Assembly (NCBI GenBank): GCA_002205965.3
Contig: NADL03000529.1
Span: 62,001-126,000, forward strand
Length of the DNA stretch: 64,000 nucleotides
From: Kappaphycus alvarezii
Lineage: Eukaryota; Rhodophyta; Florideophyceae; Gigartinales; Solieriaceae
Direction: 5' to 3'
The translations under genes were made by a program, and so were the position numbers. How positions within the stretch are numbered: the first letter of the stretch is position 1; each line of letters begins with the position of its first letter. The notes under the pieces were generated by a model. It was not told the DNA's origin, did not search any database, and was given only the letters and a program-made list of their open reading frames with translations. Below, in pieces: positions 53,876 through 64,000 of this stretch.

Positions 53876-54909
53876 TTCGAGAAGTGGTCAGGAATGGGGA
53901 CTTGCCTAAAGTACCTACACGGTCAAAATGCAAGCCTTGTATCCATGGAAAGTTTCGAAAGTCCTATAAGGGCAGTATCACAAAGGCAGATAAGCCTGGT
54001 CACTTGGACATCGATGTTGTTGGTAAGATTAAGCAAACATCTCCACGCGGGGGGAAATATCTTGTTACCATTGTTGATGAAGCTACAGGCTTTATTTTTG
54101 CAAAGCCTATTTCGAATAAGGAGGATGCGTCTCCTGCGCTGCTGGAATTCATAAAGTGGTTCGAACGTCAAGTAGAGAGTACTGTGAACTCTTTACATTC
54201 AGATGGTGGTCGGGAATTTACTGAAGGACAACAAGTGCTTCAGGTAAATGGCGTTGATATAGACATAACATCCAGCTACACTCCAGCATTAAACGGCTTT
54301 GTTGAGCGAACCCAGGGCGTCATTATCAATGCAACACGTTCATCTCTGTCTGCTTCGAAAGTACCATTGCAGTTCTGGCCATACGCAGTGAAACATACCG
54401 TAGATTGTAAGAATGCAATCCCACACACCCAATCAGGAAAATCACGATATGAGGCTTTATTTGGTACAAAATCGCCAATAATTAAGCATTTGCGCGTTTT
54501 GGGGTGGAGAGTCAGTTACTTAACTGACCCCGGAAAGAATTTTAAGTCCAACAAACTCGCACCACTCATGGCTAGTGGTCTTAATCTCGGACATGACAAA
54601 GGTGGCGTCTACTTCATCCTTTGCCCGGGACACTCTTCAAAGGTCATAAGAATAAAGCGTGTGACCTTTGATGAGGATAACTTCCCTAGGCTTAAATACC
54701 TAGTAACCACTGTCACAAACAATTCTCTACAGAGGGAAGAGTGGCATACTGACTTTGACTCAGATGGGACACACACTACTGATGAAGAAATTAATAGCTG
54801 CGAGCAGTCAGACAAAAAACATCTCGTCAGTCGACCATTATCACGATTCTTTAGACCAGTATCACGATTCTTTAGAACATATTTCTCTTTGCGGCAGTGC
54901 AAGTTCTAA
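53740..54909 (+). pseudogene. Integrase of the copia element
   Basis: After the zinc-binding HRGFSH and CKPCIHGK segments, the frame has the catalytic residues D46 or D48 (HLDID), D111 (LHSDGGREF) and E145 (NGFVERTQG), counted from 53,872. VPLQFWPYAV and SRYEALFGTKSPI follow, as usual for copia integrases. The catalytic triad is intact. A duplicated SRFFRPVSRFFR stretch marks the end before the next frame change, near 54,830-54,900. Confidence 0.9.
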
Positions 54910-55105
54910 TGACAGCGAAGGGGGGGAGTTCGTAGCTCGTGCCACAGCCTCTGAAGGCCCTTTAAATGGCTTGACACGATCAATATCCACCAAAGACGAA
55001 CCGAAACTTCGAGATGCTCTCTCAAGTGAGGGAAGTACCTATTGGAAACATGCGATCATGGAGGAAATGGAGCTGAGAAATTTAGCAGTAAAACACGGAA
55101 AATAG
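54755..55105 (+). pseudogene. Linker and first part of copia RT
   Basis: The frame includes DEPKLRDALSSEGSTYWKHA and IMEEMELRN, the conserved opening of copia RT. It changes frame near 55,080 into the main RT frame. A 17-base direct repeat (CACGATTCTTTAGACCA-like) near 54,840-54,875 lies close to the shift from integrase. Confidence 0.8.
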
Positions 55106-56154
55106 AGTCAGAACTCCCTCCATCAGGTGAAGAAGCTTTGCTCTCCTTATTTATTCTCAGACTAAAACGCAACTCAGAGGGGCTGCCTGCTCGGTTCAAA
55201 GCAAGATTAGTTGCAAGGGGAAACATGCAGCGTATATATGGAAGTGGATCATCTGAGTTTTATGCACCTGTCATATGTATGGAGATGGTCAGACTACTTC
55301 TAGTCCTTTCCGCTGCTTTCGGATGGGCTCGTCAACAGTCAGATGTCAAGGGGGCGTTCCTATACGCAGAACTCCCAGTAGACACGCCAATATGGATCAG
55401 ATTGCCAAGTATCCCAGGCATCGAAGGTCTGGATGGTAGAAAATTCCGTTTGCTCAAGAGTCTCTATGGTCTACGACAAGCACCTAAACTCTGGTATAGA
55501 AAGCTCAGAACTTGTCTCAAAGAAATTGGGTTTGAGGAGCTCCGGATGCATGAATGCGCCTTTATGCTTAAAAGGACTGGTAAAGTTGTTATTCTTCTGT
55601 GTTACGTGGACGATACGGCTATTTTTGGAGATATTAACCTCATTGAATACGTCAAGGATGAACTAAGGAAAACATTTGAGGTCATTGACCTTGGAGAGCT
55701 ATCCTTCTTTTTAGGAGTAAGGATTGAAGATCATGGTTCCTTTCTCTTACTATCCCAATCCTCATATACTAATCAGATTATTGAAATGGCTGGTATGGAC
55801 ACAGCAAAGTCAACTCAGTCTCCACTGGCAATGGGACATGTCTTGTATGAATCTCGAAAACCACTTTTGCAGAAAGAAAAGGTTGCTATGGAACATACGC
55901 CATACAGGGCAATATTGGGATCTTTACTGTACTTGGCAACGAGAAGCAGGTCGGACATAGCTACTGCGGTATCATTGCTTGCCAAGTTTAATGAAAGCCC
56001 TGCACCGAAACATTGGAATGCGATGAAGTACCTAATTAGATACTTGATTGGAACAAAAGGCACCGGGATCATTATAAATAAGGTTTCAATGTTCACTCTA
56101 ATGCTGACTGGGGCCGTGATGAAGAACAGCGAAGGTCCAGATCTGGAACAGTAG
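55042..56154 (+). pseudogene. Reverse transcriptase of the copia element
   Basis: The frame carries ARLVARGNMQ (54-63), QQSDVKGAFLYAEL with catalytic Asp (98-111), LLKSLYGLRQAPKLWYRKL (137-155), LLCYVDDTAIFG with the Asp pair (185-196), LSFFLGVRIE, and SLLYLATRSRSDI. All RT motifs are intact. Its final ~20 codons run out of frame, and the RNase H begins in the next frame near 56,095. Confidence 0.9.
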
Positions 56155-56571
56155 TTTCTTTAAATGATGTACTGATACTGTGGACATCAAAGAAACAGTC
56201 CAGTATTGCGCTCTCTACGGCAGAAGCTGAATTAATAGCATTATCATCAAGTATTCGAGACGTATCATGGACTAGAGGAGTACTTAAAGAACTGGGACTC
56301 GCGGATGGAAAGACGATAAAGGTATTTAAGGATAAAATTGGGGCCATTAACTGGACCACAAAATTCCCAGGTCTTCGCCATGTGCAACATATTGCCATCA
56401 ATTACTTTCATGTTCGCGAGGCTGTTGAGGCTAAGGAGTATGAGGTGGTTTACAATTCGTCCTACAACAAAAAAGCAGATTCCCTCACCAAAGCCTTACC
56501 ATCCGAGCTGACTAGCCACCATCAAGCTTTACAAAACATTGTGGATATCAACTCGAGGGGGCTTGTCGAAA
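56090..56571 (+). pseudogene. RNase H of the copia element
   Basis: In the shifted frame the sequence reads HSNADWGRD (first Asp), LWTSKKQSSIALSTAEAEL (Glu), HVQHIAINYFHVRE and KKADSLTKALPSE, the full copia RNase H signature. It stops at the 3' LTR. Confidence 0.85.
56550..56571 (+). other. Purine-rich tract before 3' LTR
   Basis: GAGGGGG followed by CTTGTCGAAA precedes the LTR. It is a weak but correctly placed candidate for plus-strand priming. Confidence 0.5.
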
Positions 56572-56928
56572 TGTGACCTCCGTCATGACTTAACACTGTA
56601 TTAAGCTTTGACAAATAAACTCCCTTTAACTTCGTTTGATTCAAGATTTGAAGAAAGACAGCCTGATGATTTACTGCTGAATGCATTGTAATCAGGAGAG
56701 CACATTGCATTTTGGAGAGTGCATCTAGCACATGCATTTTGGAGAGTGCATCTAGCACATGCATTTTGGAGAGTGCATCTAGCACATGCATTTTGGAGAG
56801 TGCATGAAATATGATGAACAGGAGAGAGAGTATTGCAAATGCTACAGTATTTAATTGCTCTTGAGAATCACGGATTCACAGTAAAGAAAGACAGACAACT
56901 GCATGAACAAAAGTTTTACCTCTTGTTA
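56572..56928 (+). repeat. 3' LTR of the copia element
   Basis: 357 bp. It differs from the 5' LTR by two extra 27-bp units (GCATTTTGGAGAGTGCATCT plus AGCACAT, 56,709-56,800) and scattered substitutions. Confidence 0.9.
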
Positions 56929-57047
56929 CTTCAGACCATTGCTGGCCTTGAGAATAGGCAAGGGGCGTTCCAGGTACTGCGTAACTGTTTGGGCATCTAT
57001 AAAGTGGGCTATTTGTTACGCGTAGTATGTGAAAACTGAAAAAATAC

Positions 57048-57240
57048 TTTGACAAGTGGGCTATTTGGGTTGGTAACTGGGTTTACTTGAATGGGTTGGT
57101 ATACTTAAGTTTCCCGGGGAATTGGGTTTACTTTAATGGGTTGGTATACTTAATTGTTCTGCTAAGAGCAATTGCACGCTAGGACTACTGTAAGTAGGAT
57201 AACTACTTACTGTTCATACACTCGGAACGGAATTGGGTTG
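57048..57240 (+). repeat. Repeat B, partial and internally duplicated
   Basis: GGGTTGGTATACTTAA occurs twice, followed by CTAGGACTACTGTAAGTAGG, matching 42,080-42,175. Confidence 0.75.
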
Positions 57241-57345
57241 GGTTACTGTCAGTAATGGAAAGGTTGGGAGTTCTCTGTACTTGTAATGAAACCATTGGAA
57301 GAACCTATATTGCAAGTGCTTGAGCGTGTGTACCAACTATGACAA
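57233..57345 (+). repeat. Dispersed repeat D, copy 1
   Basis: AATTGGGTTGGGTTACTG, GTACTTGTAATGAAACCATT and TTGAGCGTGTGTACCA are shared with 58,627-58,745. Confidence 0.85.
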
Positions 57346-58309
57346 GTATTGGAACACTATTTAATTTAGTTCTAACCTAGAATACAGAGATGTAAAAATT
57401 GTTGCTCACAGATAAAAATTGTTGCTCAACTTTTATCAGGGACCAGCGGTTTTTATTCATTGTGAATCACAAAAAAATTATCTTTTTCACTGGCTCAATA
57501 TTTACACTGTATTACGCGTGAAGCAATTTTTATGACTGTCGGTTGGTTTTTAAATTCTAAAGTTAGAATAAATGCAATTATATTGCTGGCAAATTATCAC
57601 TTGAATAAGTGCTCGCCTAAAAAACTTATTCCGTAATTACTACGGACCACGAATCTGGTCTACAAAAACTGCTATTCTTCTAGAATCATTTTTGTGTGAT
57701 AACTTTATGGCATCAGTAGAACGGGTGTCCGCGTTCTTCTTCTCTTATCTGCATTATAAACAGTCTTCGAGGTTTACAAAATTTTACCCAGCCTCTGGTC
57801 ATCGAACTATCCCCGTCGATCAGTAAATATTGGTTTCCTTTTTATTATTATCATTTGTCATATTAAAGTAATTTATTATTCATTTGTTCAAAACTACATA
57901 TTTTAGATCTACGCGTCATTCAATTTTTACATAGTGCCCGATCTTGCACCGCAAAGGCGCGGAAGCGCTCCATCGGATGATGGAGGACTGTGCTCGAAAA
58001 TTATCAGGGGAAGTACTGGACTTTGAAGTATTCCAAGAAGTCCAGGTACCTGCCAGACCTAAGACAGAAGAAAACTGTCTGCTGTGATCAGGCTCACCTC
58101 GGAGAGCAAGAGCGTCGCCGCGACATTCTTGGCTTCTGTCTGATCATCGAGAAACATTTGGTAGGCTTTGCTTTCAGCTCCTATTAGGCAAAATAGTAGT
58201 TGTATACGCCAAAGTTTTAGTCCGCGAAGAAGCTATGTATTTTTTTCTTTCACAAATATGTAGGATTGAGAATGTGAATTGAATATTATATTCTAAATAT
58301 GAACTGTAT
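57346..58309. other. AT-rich stretch with an unrecognised frame
   Basis: The plus frame 57,990-58,187 (65 codons, Lys/Arg-rich) is more GC-rich than its surroundings and unrecognised. Confidence 0.4.
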
Positions 58310-58626
58310 AAAAACAACTACCCTTTCAACGAACTGATGAAGTACAGGATCAAAAAGGATTACCAAAATACTTTTCTAGCTTTTATCTACGATTAAGATA
58401 TCATCATCGACAATTTCGAGAGGAATATATATTAAAGCAAGCTTTTCTAGCTCTAAATGGTCAGTTTAAATATTTGGCTACAATATTTGGAGTCTAAGGA
58501 GCCCAGTATATCTCAAACATTTTATGAGTGTTGTCTTTTATCCTTCTTTAGATAGTATAGATCACGTCTATCTCGATGAAATTTTACTTTATAATTAAAC
58601 AGTAGAAGATCATTTAAGACATACAC

Positions 58627-58745
58627 TGGGGTAAATTGGGTTGGTTTACTGTGAGTAACTGAATGGCTGGGAGTCCTCTGTACTTGTAATGAAACCATTG
58701 GCAGGACCTTTATTGCAAATGTTTGAGCGTGTGTACCAGCTAGGA
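58627..58745 (+). repeat. Dispersed repeat D, copy 2, inside RT relic
   Basis: GTACTTGTAATGAAACCATT and GAGCGTGTGTACCAGCT match copy 1. It separates the YLDEIL box from the downstream RT sequence that resumes near 58,850. Confidence 0.8.
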
Positions 58746-59739
58746 AGTAGCTGGTAGACCGGTTGAGAAGCAGGCTGCGTTGGAGGTGACCATCAACGCC
58801 GCGACATATACGTGCAGTTACTTAGGTAGTAAAGGAAACTAATGATACAGAAAATATCCAAATGTTCTTTTTCGAGTCTTTGCTTACTATACTTAGACAA
58901 AACTATCGCAAAAAATGGAATGAGTGTCGATCAGTAGAAAATAGAAGCGATTAAAAATTGGGAATCTCCATCCTCCGTTTTTGAATTTCAATTTTTTTGG
59001 AACTTGTTATAAATGTTAGAGATTAATCAAAAAGTTGTTTTAAATTTCTAGTATTTTAACAAATATTTTTAAAAAAGGGTTTACTTTTTGGCAGAACTCT
59101 ATAATTTCAGAAAAATTCCGATGATTAAAAGAAAAAGTTTTATCAAAAGAAACTATTTTATGATATAAAGATTCAAATATAACATATATATTTGTGAAAG
59201 ATTCTCCCCCAACAGGTATTGGAGTGATTATAACTCAAAAGAATCAAAATGGTGCCTAACCACTTCTTTTTAAACTCGTAAATCTAAAGGAGACCAAACA
59301 AAATTAGAACACACTAAAAGAAAACTACCTGCAGTCATTCAAGAGCTAAATATGCGGAGACCATCCTTCACAAGATCGGAGTTTTATATTGGATATAATC
59401 ATCATCCATTAAAATACTTGGATACTCAGATTTTTTTCTCGTAAACAGGCTAGATGGGTTCAATTTATGTAGGAGTCTGGCTATGAAATTTAATACACAA
59501 AGGGTATGTAAAGCAAAATTGCTGATTCTTTATAAAAAAATATATATATAGAAGTTAAAATATGCATCCTCCAACGATGTTTCCAAGTAAATTATTATAG
59601 CAGTTGCTAAAAGTAATGATGAGTCTTTCAAAATCTGGAAAAAATCAACATATTAAAAAGTATTTTTTATAGATTATTCTATACACCCAAATGCTACTTT
59701 CAGAAGAAAACGAATGAAGCTTTATCATCAAAGCCAAAT

Positions 59740-60785
59740 GTACATTAAAAAAGGATAAGATATACATCCTATTCTCGGTGATAATTACGAGTTATTACAT
59801 GGGGCTCACAGACATATTATAAGGAAGGATATATCCTCAATAGAGACACATTACTTCTGGTCGGAATCAAGAAGTAATAAATGTGCAAATATCAAAGCTT
59901 TCGAGGAATGTCAAGAGTCCAAAAGCTTAAAACAGAAAAACAAAAAGTTTGGATATTTAAATGCAATTTAACCTCCGAAGCGTAAAATGGTGTAGATATT
60001 AATAGATTTTACATTATATATTCATTCAACAGAGGACAATGAAACTTCTATAATGATAATAGCCGACAAGTTATGTAAAAAACGCGATTAATTCCTTTTG
60101 GAATCGAATAACAATGCCCGGAATACTGAAAATTATTTAATGAAGAAATATGTGAGCAGAGACGAACTATTCACTAGAAAAGTTTGGAAGCAAGTGATGA
60201 AATTGCTAAATATGAAACTCAACATTTATACTGAGTTTTACCATGAAAAATATATTCATAATGAGAGAGAGATTAAATTTTTAGAATGAATGCTGCAGAG
60301 GTTTGCGAGTTATGGTCAGAATCATTAAGCGAGATACCATCTAGTATAATAATTTGCGTAAAAAATTGCGAGATTGAGTCAAGAAAACATAAAACGTTCT
60401 TTTTGGAATATGGACAGTATCCATATTCAGTATTCGAATTACTCCATTATGAATATGTAGGAAATAAACTGAACCCATCTAGCATATGTTAAAGAATTTA
60501 TCAAAGGAATCAGATAATCTTTGCAACTGTCCAGGAAATCGATTGAATAATCAAATATCAAAAGTTCAGGAACTTTCAACAGATATAGAATTATCACTTA
60601 TTCAACATTGGAGATTAGTTAATTCCATTCACAGAAAAGTTGTCTACACCAAGTGGAATGACTTGAAAATTATTTTACCGAACCTTTTCTCAATCTTGAA
60701 AAATATGCATCCGGTAGCTCGTACAAACTCCAAATACACTTCGGGTACAAAAACCTTTATTGTACTTTCCATTTATCTTTTTTGA
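59740..60785 (+). pseudogene. Integrase relic of the second Ty3 lineage
   Basis: Near 59,785 the sequence has GAHRH, then about 40 codons later C-x-x-x-x-AFEEC-x-x-SKS, a degraded H2C2 domain. The frame at 60,098-60,492 reads LLNMKLNIYTEFYHEKYIHN, like the LGTKL-x-x-STAYHPQTDGQ core end. It then has KTFFLEYGQYPYS, the TPFFLNYGQHPR-like segment. The frame at 60,486-60,785 carries KVVYTKWNDLKIILPNLFSI and LKNMHPVA, which fits the GPY/F module. It is dead. Confidence 0.75.
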
Positions 60786-61857
60786 AACTTTTCCTAGCAG
60801 ATCCCTTCTTTCTAAACAACTCCTCAGCCTTATTTTAAATACTTTTTCCAAGACCTTTTGACCTTACCCTTAATCATCGCATACAGTGAGGTGGTCTCCA
60901 CTTTCTTTTACATTTCGAGGGAATAAGTTCCTGTGAAAATCGTTGGACAGATTCTTGAAATATTAAGGACATCACAAAAGTAAACTGACGAAAAGATCTT
61001 CTCCTTTGAGTTCCGAAACTCAAACGGTGGACCAATATATTTCTTCCTCCTTGGACGTATAGATTTCAGTGGTCGTGTTGGCAATTTAGCTGGACTTGGA
61101 CTCCGTATGGGACCTTTTCGCGGATCCAGCTAAAGTCAATCACATTTTTTTTGCTCATAACCGAACTAATATACATTTCTATCCTACAATCACGTCAGAG
61201 AAGAATTTTTAGAGCATAAATAATTCATGGAAATTATTCTACTTATTGGTTGCCCTTGTGAGGGCGTAGTAGAACAGATTGGCGCTAGATTCAACAATGC
61301 ATTTTTTGGATGCACTATTGCTCATTATAGCAGCATGTCTCTTACCGACTCCCAATACGAGGTAGTACAGATAGGAATTCACCTGTTGGCTAGTGTAGAT
61401 CTTTTATATAACTGGTTAATACCTAACCGCTATCACAGGTATACCTTTTACCAAGTAATGTATCAACTTCTTTAATGGCTCCATTTGAAGAAGATTGGAT
61501 ATTCTACGGTGAATTCTGGTGCGGGAGGAGATGAGTTATCACAGGACGAGTCAGCGCGCGCAGGGCAAGCGTAGAACTGTTCAGTACTGTATTTGCACAG
61601 CAACTGTGTGAATACAGTATTTATCTAATGGGGTAACTCCTGTGTATGCCGAGGGGTGTTCCAGGGTTATATTCAGGAGCGTAGTTAGGAGGAGCTGCAT
61701 ATTAAAGTACAGTGCAATGCTGTTCTTTGAAAGCACGCTTTTCAAGTTCAGTATATTACTGTAATTACCCAAAGATACTTGTCAAAACACGCTGCCAACT
61801 TTACACAGGCTATGCATGGAGAAGTCTCATGCTAGTGTCTATCCGTCATAGCACTTT

Positions 61858-61893
61858 CCTCATATGAGGCAAACTTTGTCCTCATATGAGGAC
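61858..61893. repeat. Two adjacent palindromes
   Basis: CCTCATATGAGG at 61,858-61,869 and GTCCTCATATGAGGAC at 61,878-61,893, both perfect. Confidence 0.95.
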
Positions 61894-62242
61894 AGCTTCC
61901 GTCACATTTTGGAAAAACAAATGTTTTAGAAGCCAGGATTTTTTACTGCAAAAAAGTTTTTTTGTGTTAAGTTACAGGATATTAATTCTTACTGTACATG
62001 AGAATTCGTTTCTGAAACCCCTCGCGATAATACGAACTAAATTTGCATCCAAAATGAAGTCGTTCTCACAACTTCTCGCGAAGAGCCGAGGTTGGTGAGG
62101 GGAAATTGCTCTAACCTTAACCGAGGTCAACAATCTTGAAACCTTTGTTTTGATCGGCCATCTGCACTCATGAGCTAGTGCGAAGGGACAAGAAATGGGC
62201 TGAGGTAAAAATATTTTGTATTGAAAAAAAGTGCTAAAAGTA

Positions 62243-62258
62243 GTCCTCATATGAGGAC
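62243..62258. repeat. Third copy of the palindrome
   Basis: GTCCTCATATGAGGAC, identical to 61,878-61,893 and followed by AGC in both. The pair may mark a 365-bp unit. Confidence 0.95.
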
Positions 62259-62904
62259 AGCGGTCCAATAAACACTAGAGGTAAGCGAGTGATATTTATT
62301 GTGAAGTTTGTAACTAGTTTTACCTTACGTTAAATATTATTACTCAGGGCCTGTACTTTACACTGCAATATCATTGTCAACACTCAACGGCAGCTGATAC
62401 AGCATACCGACAGCTACGGCTGTTGTCATTGTATAGGATTGCCTTAAGTTATTAGTTGCACTGCCTGCACGGTGGAATCAAGAGAGTTGCAACCAAACTA
62501 CTGTACAATACAGGGGAAATACTGAACGTATGTTATTTTCTAGAGGCATCCTGTTCGAGAAAAGGCAGAAATGCCCCAATAACCTCTTGCATATCTGAAT
62601 TGAGGAAAACTTGTCCCTAGAAGTTTTGGGTCGCACTTTTAGTTGCGGAATATAAGGTTCAGTAAAATTTATTCAAGTCGTGTGGGTGGCTAGACGTGTG
62701 CGTGTTTTCAATGGTAGCATCGCACCGAATTTGGACATCACATTTATCTTATCTCTCAATCTGCCTCTCTTTATTTGCTCAATATTTTTTCTATTGCGAT
62801 TCAGTTAATTTCAAGATTGCAACTGAACAAGGCACTCCCGATTTTCCGAATCTTACCTGAGCCAAGGATTTCATTCCGTGAAGGCCATGCATGTAATTTA
62901 TTTG

Positions 62905-64000
62905 CCTTTGGGAATTTTTCAACGTTGTTAGCGCTTCACAGCGTGCCAAGTTGAAGAAAGCATCTACCAGAGCTAGAAAAGCTATCATCCTCGCTCTGGA
63001 TTATGGACCAATGGCTCACACAAGTGATATCATTGATGACACCGAGAAGTCTGGCGGGGATTTGTGTGATGTTCTTGCAGCTCTCTAAACGACTTCAAAA
63101 AAACAAACAGTCATACATTTGATGCAAGCTCTCGAAAACCTGAGCTTCAAAGAAAATTTGAACCAACTGATCCATGTGAATAGGTTTCATGAAAAGCCTG
63201 GAGAGCTCTCAGCTCTCGAAAAATCAATCAAAGATAAAAAAGTTTTCGAAGCTAGTTCGTACTTTGCACAAACATTTATTCCCCCTTGAGATGGTTACAA
63301 GTTGTATGAAACAGGCAGAATTGGTAACCACTGCTGCACTATTGAAGATCCGTCGCTGTCGAATGAAGAAGAATGAAAATGAGAAATCAGCAGTCAATAT
63401 TCCAAAAGCAAATACAGCCGATGGAAACTTAAATTCAAGAGGAGCAAGGATCAGGAAAATAGTGCTGTGAAACACAGGGTTTCCTAGATATGCAATAGAC
63501 CAGGTCATTTCGCTAAAGATTGTTGGTTTCATGCCAATAAATCTGAGCAAGAGAATGTTGGAGACAGTTCGAGCTATGACCATGGACGTTGCTGTGGCAA
63601 ATGGTATCGTGTAGGTCTTAGAGGATCGAAATCTCATCTTGGTTGTAGTCTTGGAAAATTTCATCATTCGGGATCTCACTATCAGTACTATGGCCAATGA
63701 TTTGGTCAGAATCATTCAACCCATAGAATATTTTTCGAAACGAAAATTGTGCCAGAGCAAGGAAAATTCTTGCAAAGGGGTGACGTAACAAGTAGTCAAG
63801 CTACAGGAATACGGAATTATCCTCGTCCAACCTACCTTGGGCGCAATTCTGGAAACCATCATCAGCATGCACGGCGAGATTTTATGGCTAAGATCAAAAT
63901 CACAAACAATGTTGCCAAGTGTGATAATAACAATGGCAACGATATACTTATTGTTTACAGGGTATACCACCCGTTCTTTGATATTCAGGGCCCTTTTATT
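62905..64000 (+). pseudogene. Copia-type gag remnant, cut by window end
   Basis: A frame from about 62,940 reads AKLKKASTRARKAIILALDY, a copia gag (UBN2-like) segment. LMQALENLSFKENLNQLIHV follows. Near 63,490 there is a damaged zinc knuckle, CNRPGHFAKDCWFHANK, whose first Cys is replaced by Ser next to a stop. A Gly/His/Ser-rich stretch follows. Several stops and a frame change make it a relic. Pol would lie beyond the window. It is not obviously the same family as the element at 52-57 kb. Confidence 0.7.

Larger units (their letters stand above)
51850..56928 (+). mobile_element. Ty1/copia LTR retrotransposon, complete layout, frameshifted
   Basis: 5' LTR 51,850-52,154, half-tRNA-type primer site, gag, protease, integrase, RT, RNase H, purine-rich tract, 3' LTR 56,572-56,928. 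Integrase before RT defines Ty1/copia (Pseudoviridae). The body needs five frame changes and has one nonsense codon. Flanking five bases (CCAAT and CTTCA) do not match, so no target-site duplication is visible. Confidence 0.95.
58310..60785 (+). mobile_element. Decayed Ty3/gypsy element of a second lineage
   Basis: RT, RNase H and integrase pieces occur in order on plus but resemble chromovirus/Tf-type elements more than the local Ty3 family. RT: NELMKYRIKK near 58,325 and VYLDEILLYN near 58,580, with Glu for the second Asp of YLDD. RNase H: HHPLKYLDTQIF near 59,405. Integrase: 59,740 onward. A repeat D unit of about 210 bp interrupts RT at 58,624-58,840. LTRs were not found. All frames are broken. 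Confidence 0.75.
60786..62904. other. Intergenic with palindrome cluster, no recognised gene
   Basis: The small open frames at 61,227-61,475 and 61,886-62,098 are unrecognised. The three palindromes listed next are the only structured features seen. Confidence 0.45.

Noticed and set aside
1..64000. tRNA or rRNA genes
   Set aside because: No cloverleaf or rRNA core sequence was recognised by eye. A tRNAscan-type search would be needed to exclude them.

Overview
This is a transposon graveyard from a eukaryotic nuclear genome. The evidence is retroelement proteins (Ty3/gypsy, Ty1/copia and a non-LTR element), C2H2 zinc fingers, TATA-type promoters and the lack of operons. A fungus or other small-genome eukaryote fits best: the elements are compact, the copia element carries a half-tRNA-type primer site, and the zinc-finger ORF looks fungal. 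No host housekeeping gene is present, so the species stays open.

Layout. From 1 to 25.6 kb the DNA is AT-rich and heavily decayed. It holds three eroded copies of one Ty3/gypsy family: relic 1 on minus at 1.9-6.4 kb, relic 2 on plus at 8.0-13.6 kb and relic 3 on plus at 18.1-21.0 kb. They can be read only by comparison with the younger copy at 43-49 kb. From 25.6 to 43 kb the DNA is richer in GC and younger. It holds two long solo-type LTRs (25,645-27,141 and 37,576-39,156), a C2H2 zinc-finger ORF (29,282-29,731), a non-LTR retrotransposon with reverse transcriptase and a restriction-like endonuclease (39,157-41,645), a second non-LTR element on minus (36.5-37.5 kb), and many short dispersed fragments. 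From 43,064 to 48,853 lies a recent Ty3/gypsy insertion with near-identical LTRs and a CATGC target-site duplication; its pol region is frameshifted. A third long solo LTR sits at 49,452-50,921 (duplication ATAAC). A frameshifted Ty1/copia element occupies 51,850-56,928. A decayed Ty3 element of another lineage lies at 58.3-60.8 kb, and a copia gag remnant runs off the end at 62.9-64.0 kb.

Most notable system. The long LTRs (about 1.5 kb) carry their own sense-strand gene in U3. It encodes an acidic 170-220 residue protein with a conserved basic N-terminal module, preceded by its own TATTTAAA box about 117 bp upstream of the ATG, and followed by the TATATAAG box that probably drives the retroelement RNA. 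Two decayed copies of the ORF (5,998-6,408 and 8,369-8,920) sit in LTR relics directly joined to gag relics. This ties the ORF to the retrotransposon rather than to a stray gene. The young Ty3 copy shares only the last ~275 bp of this LTR (R-U5) and has a different, ORF-less U3, which suggests exchange of the promoter module between LTR subfamilies.

The elements are nested. The third solo LTR split a dispersed 116-bp repeat, the young Ty3 split a ~115-codon ORF, and a short copy of the non-LTR element is broken by three further insertions. All alignments here were made by eye from the sequence; no database search was run.
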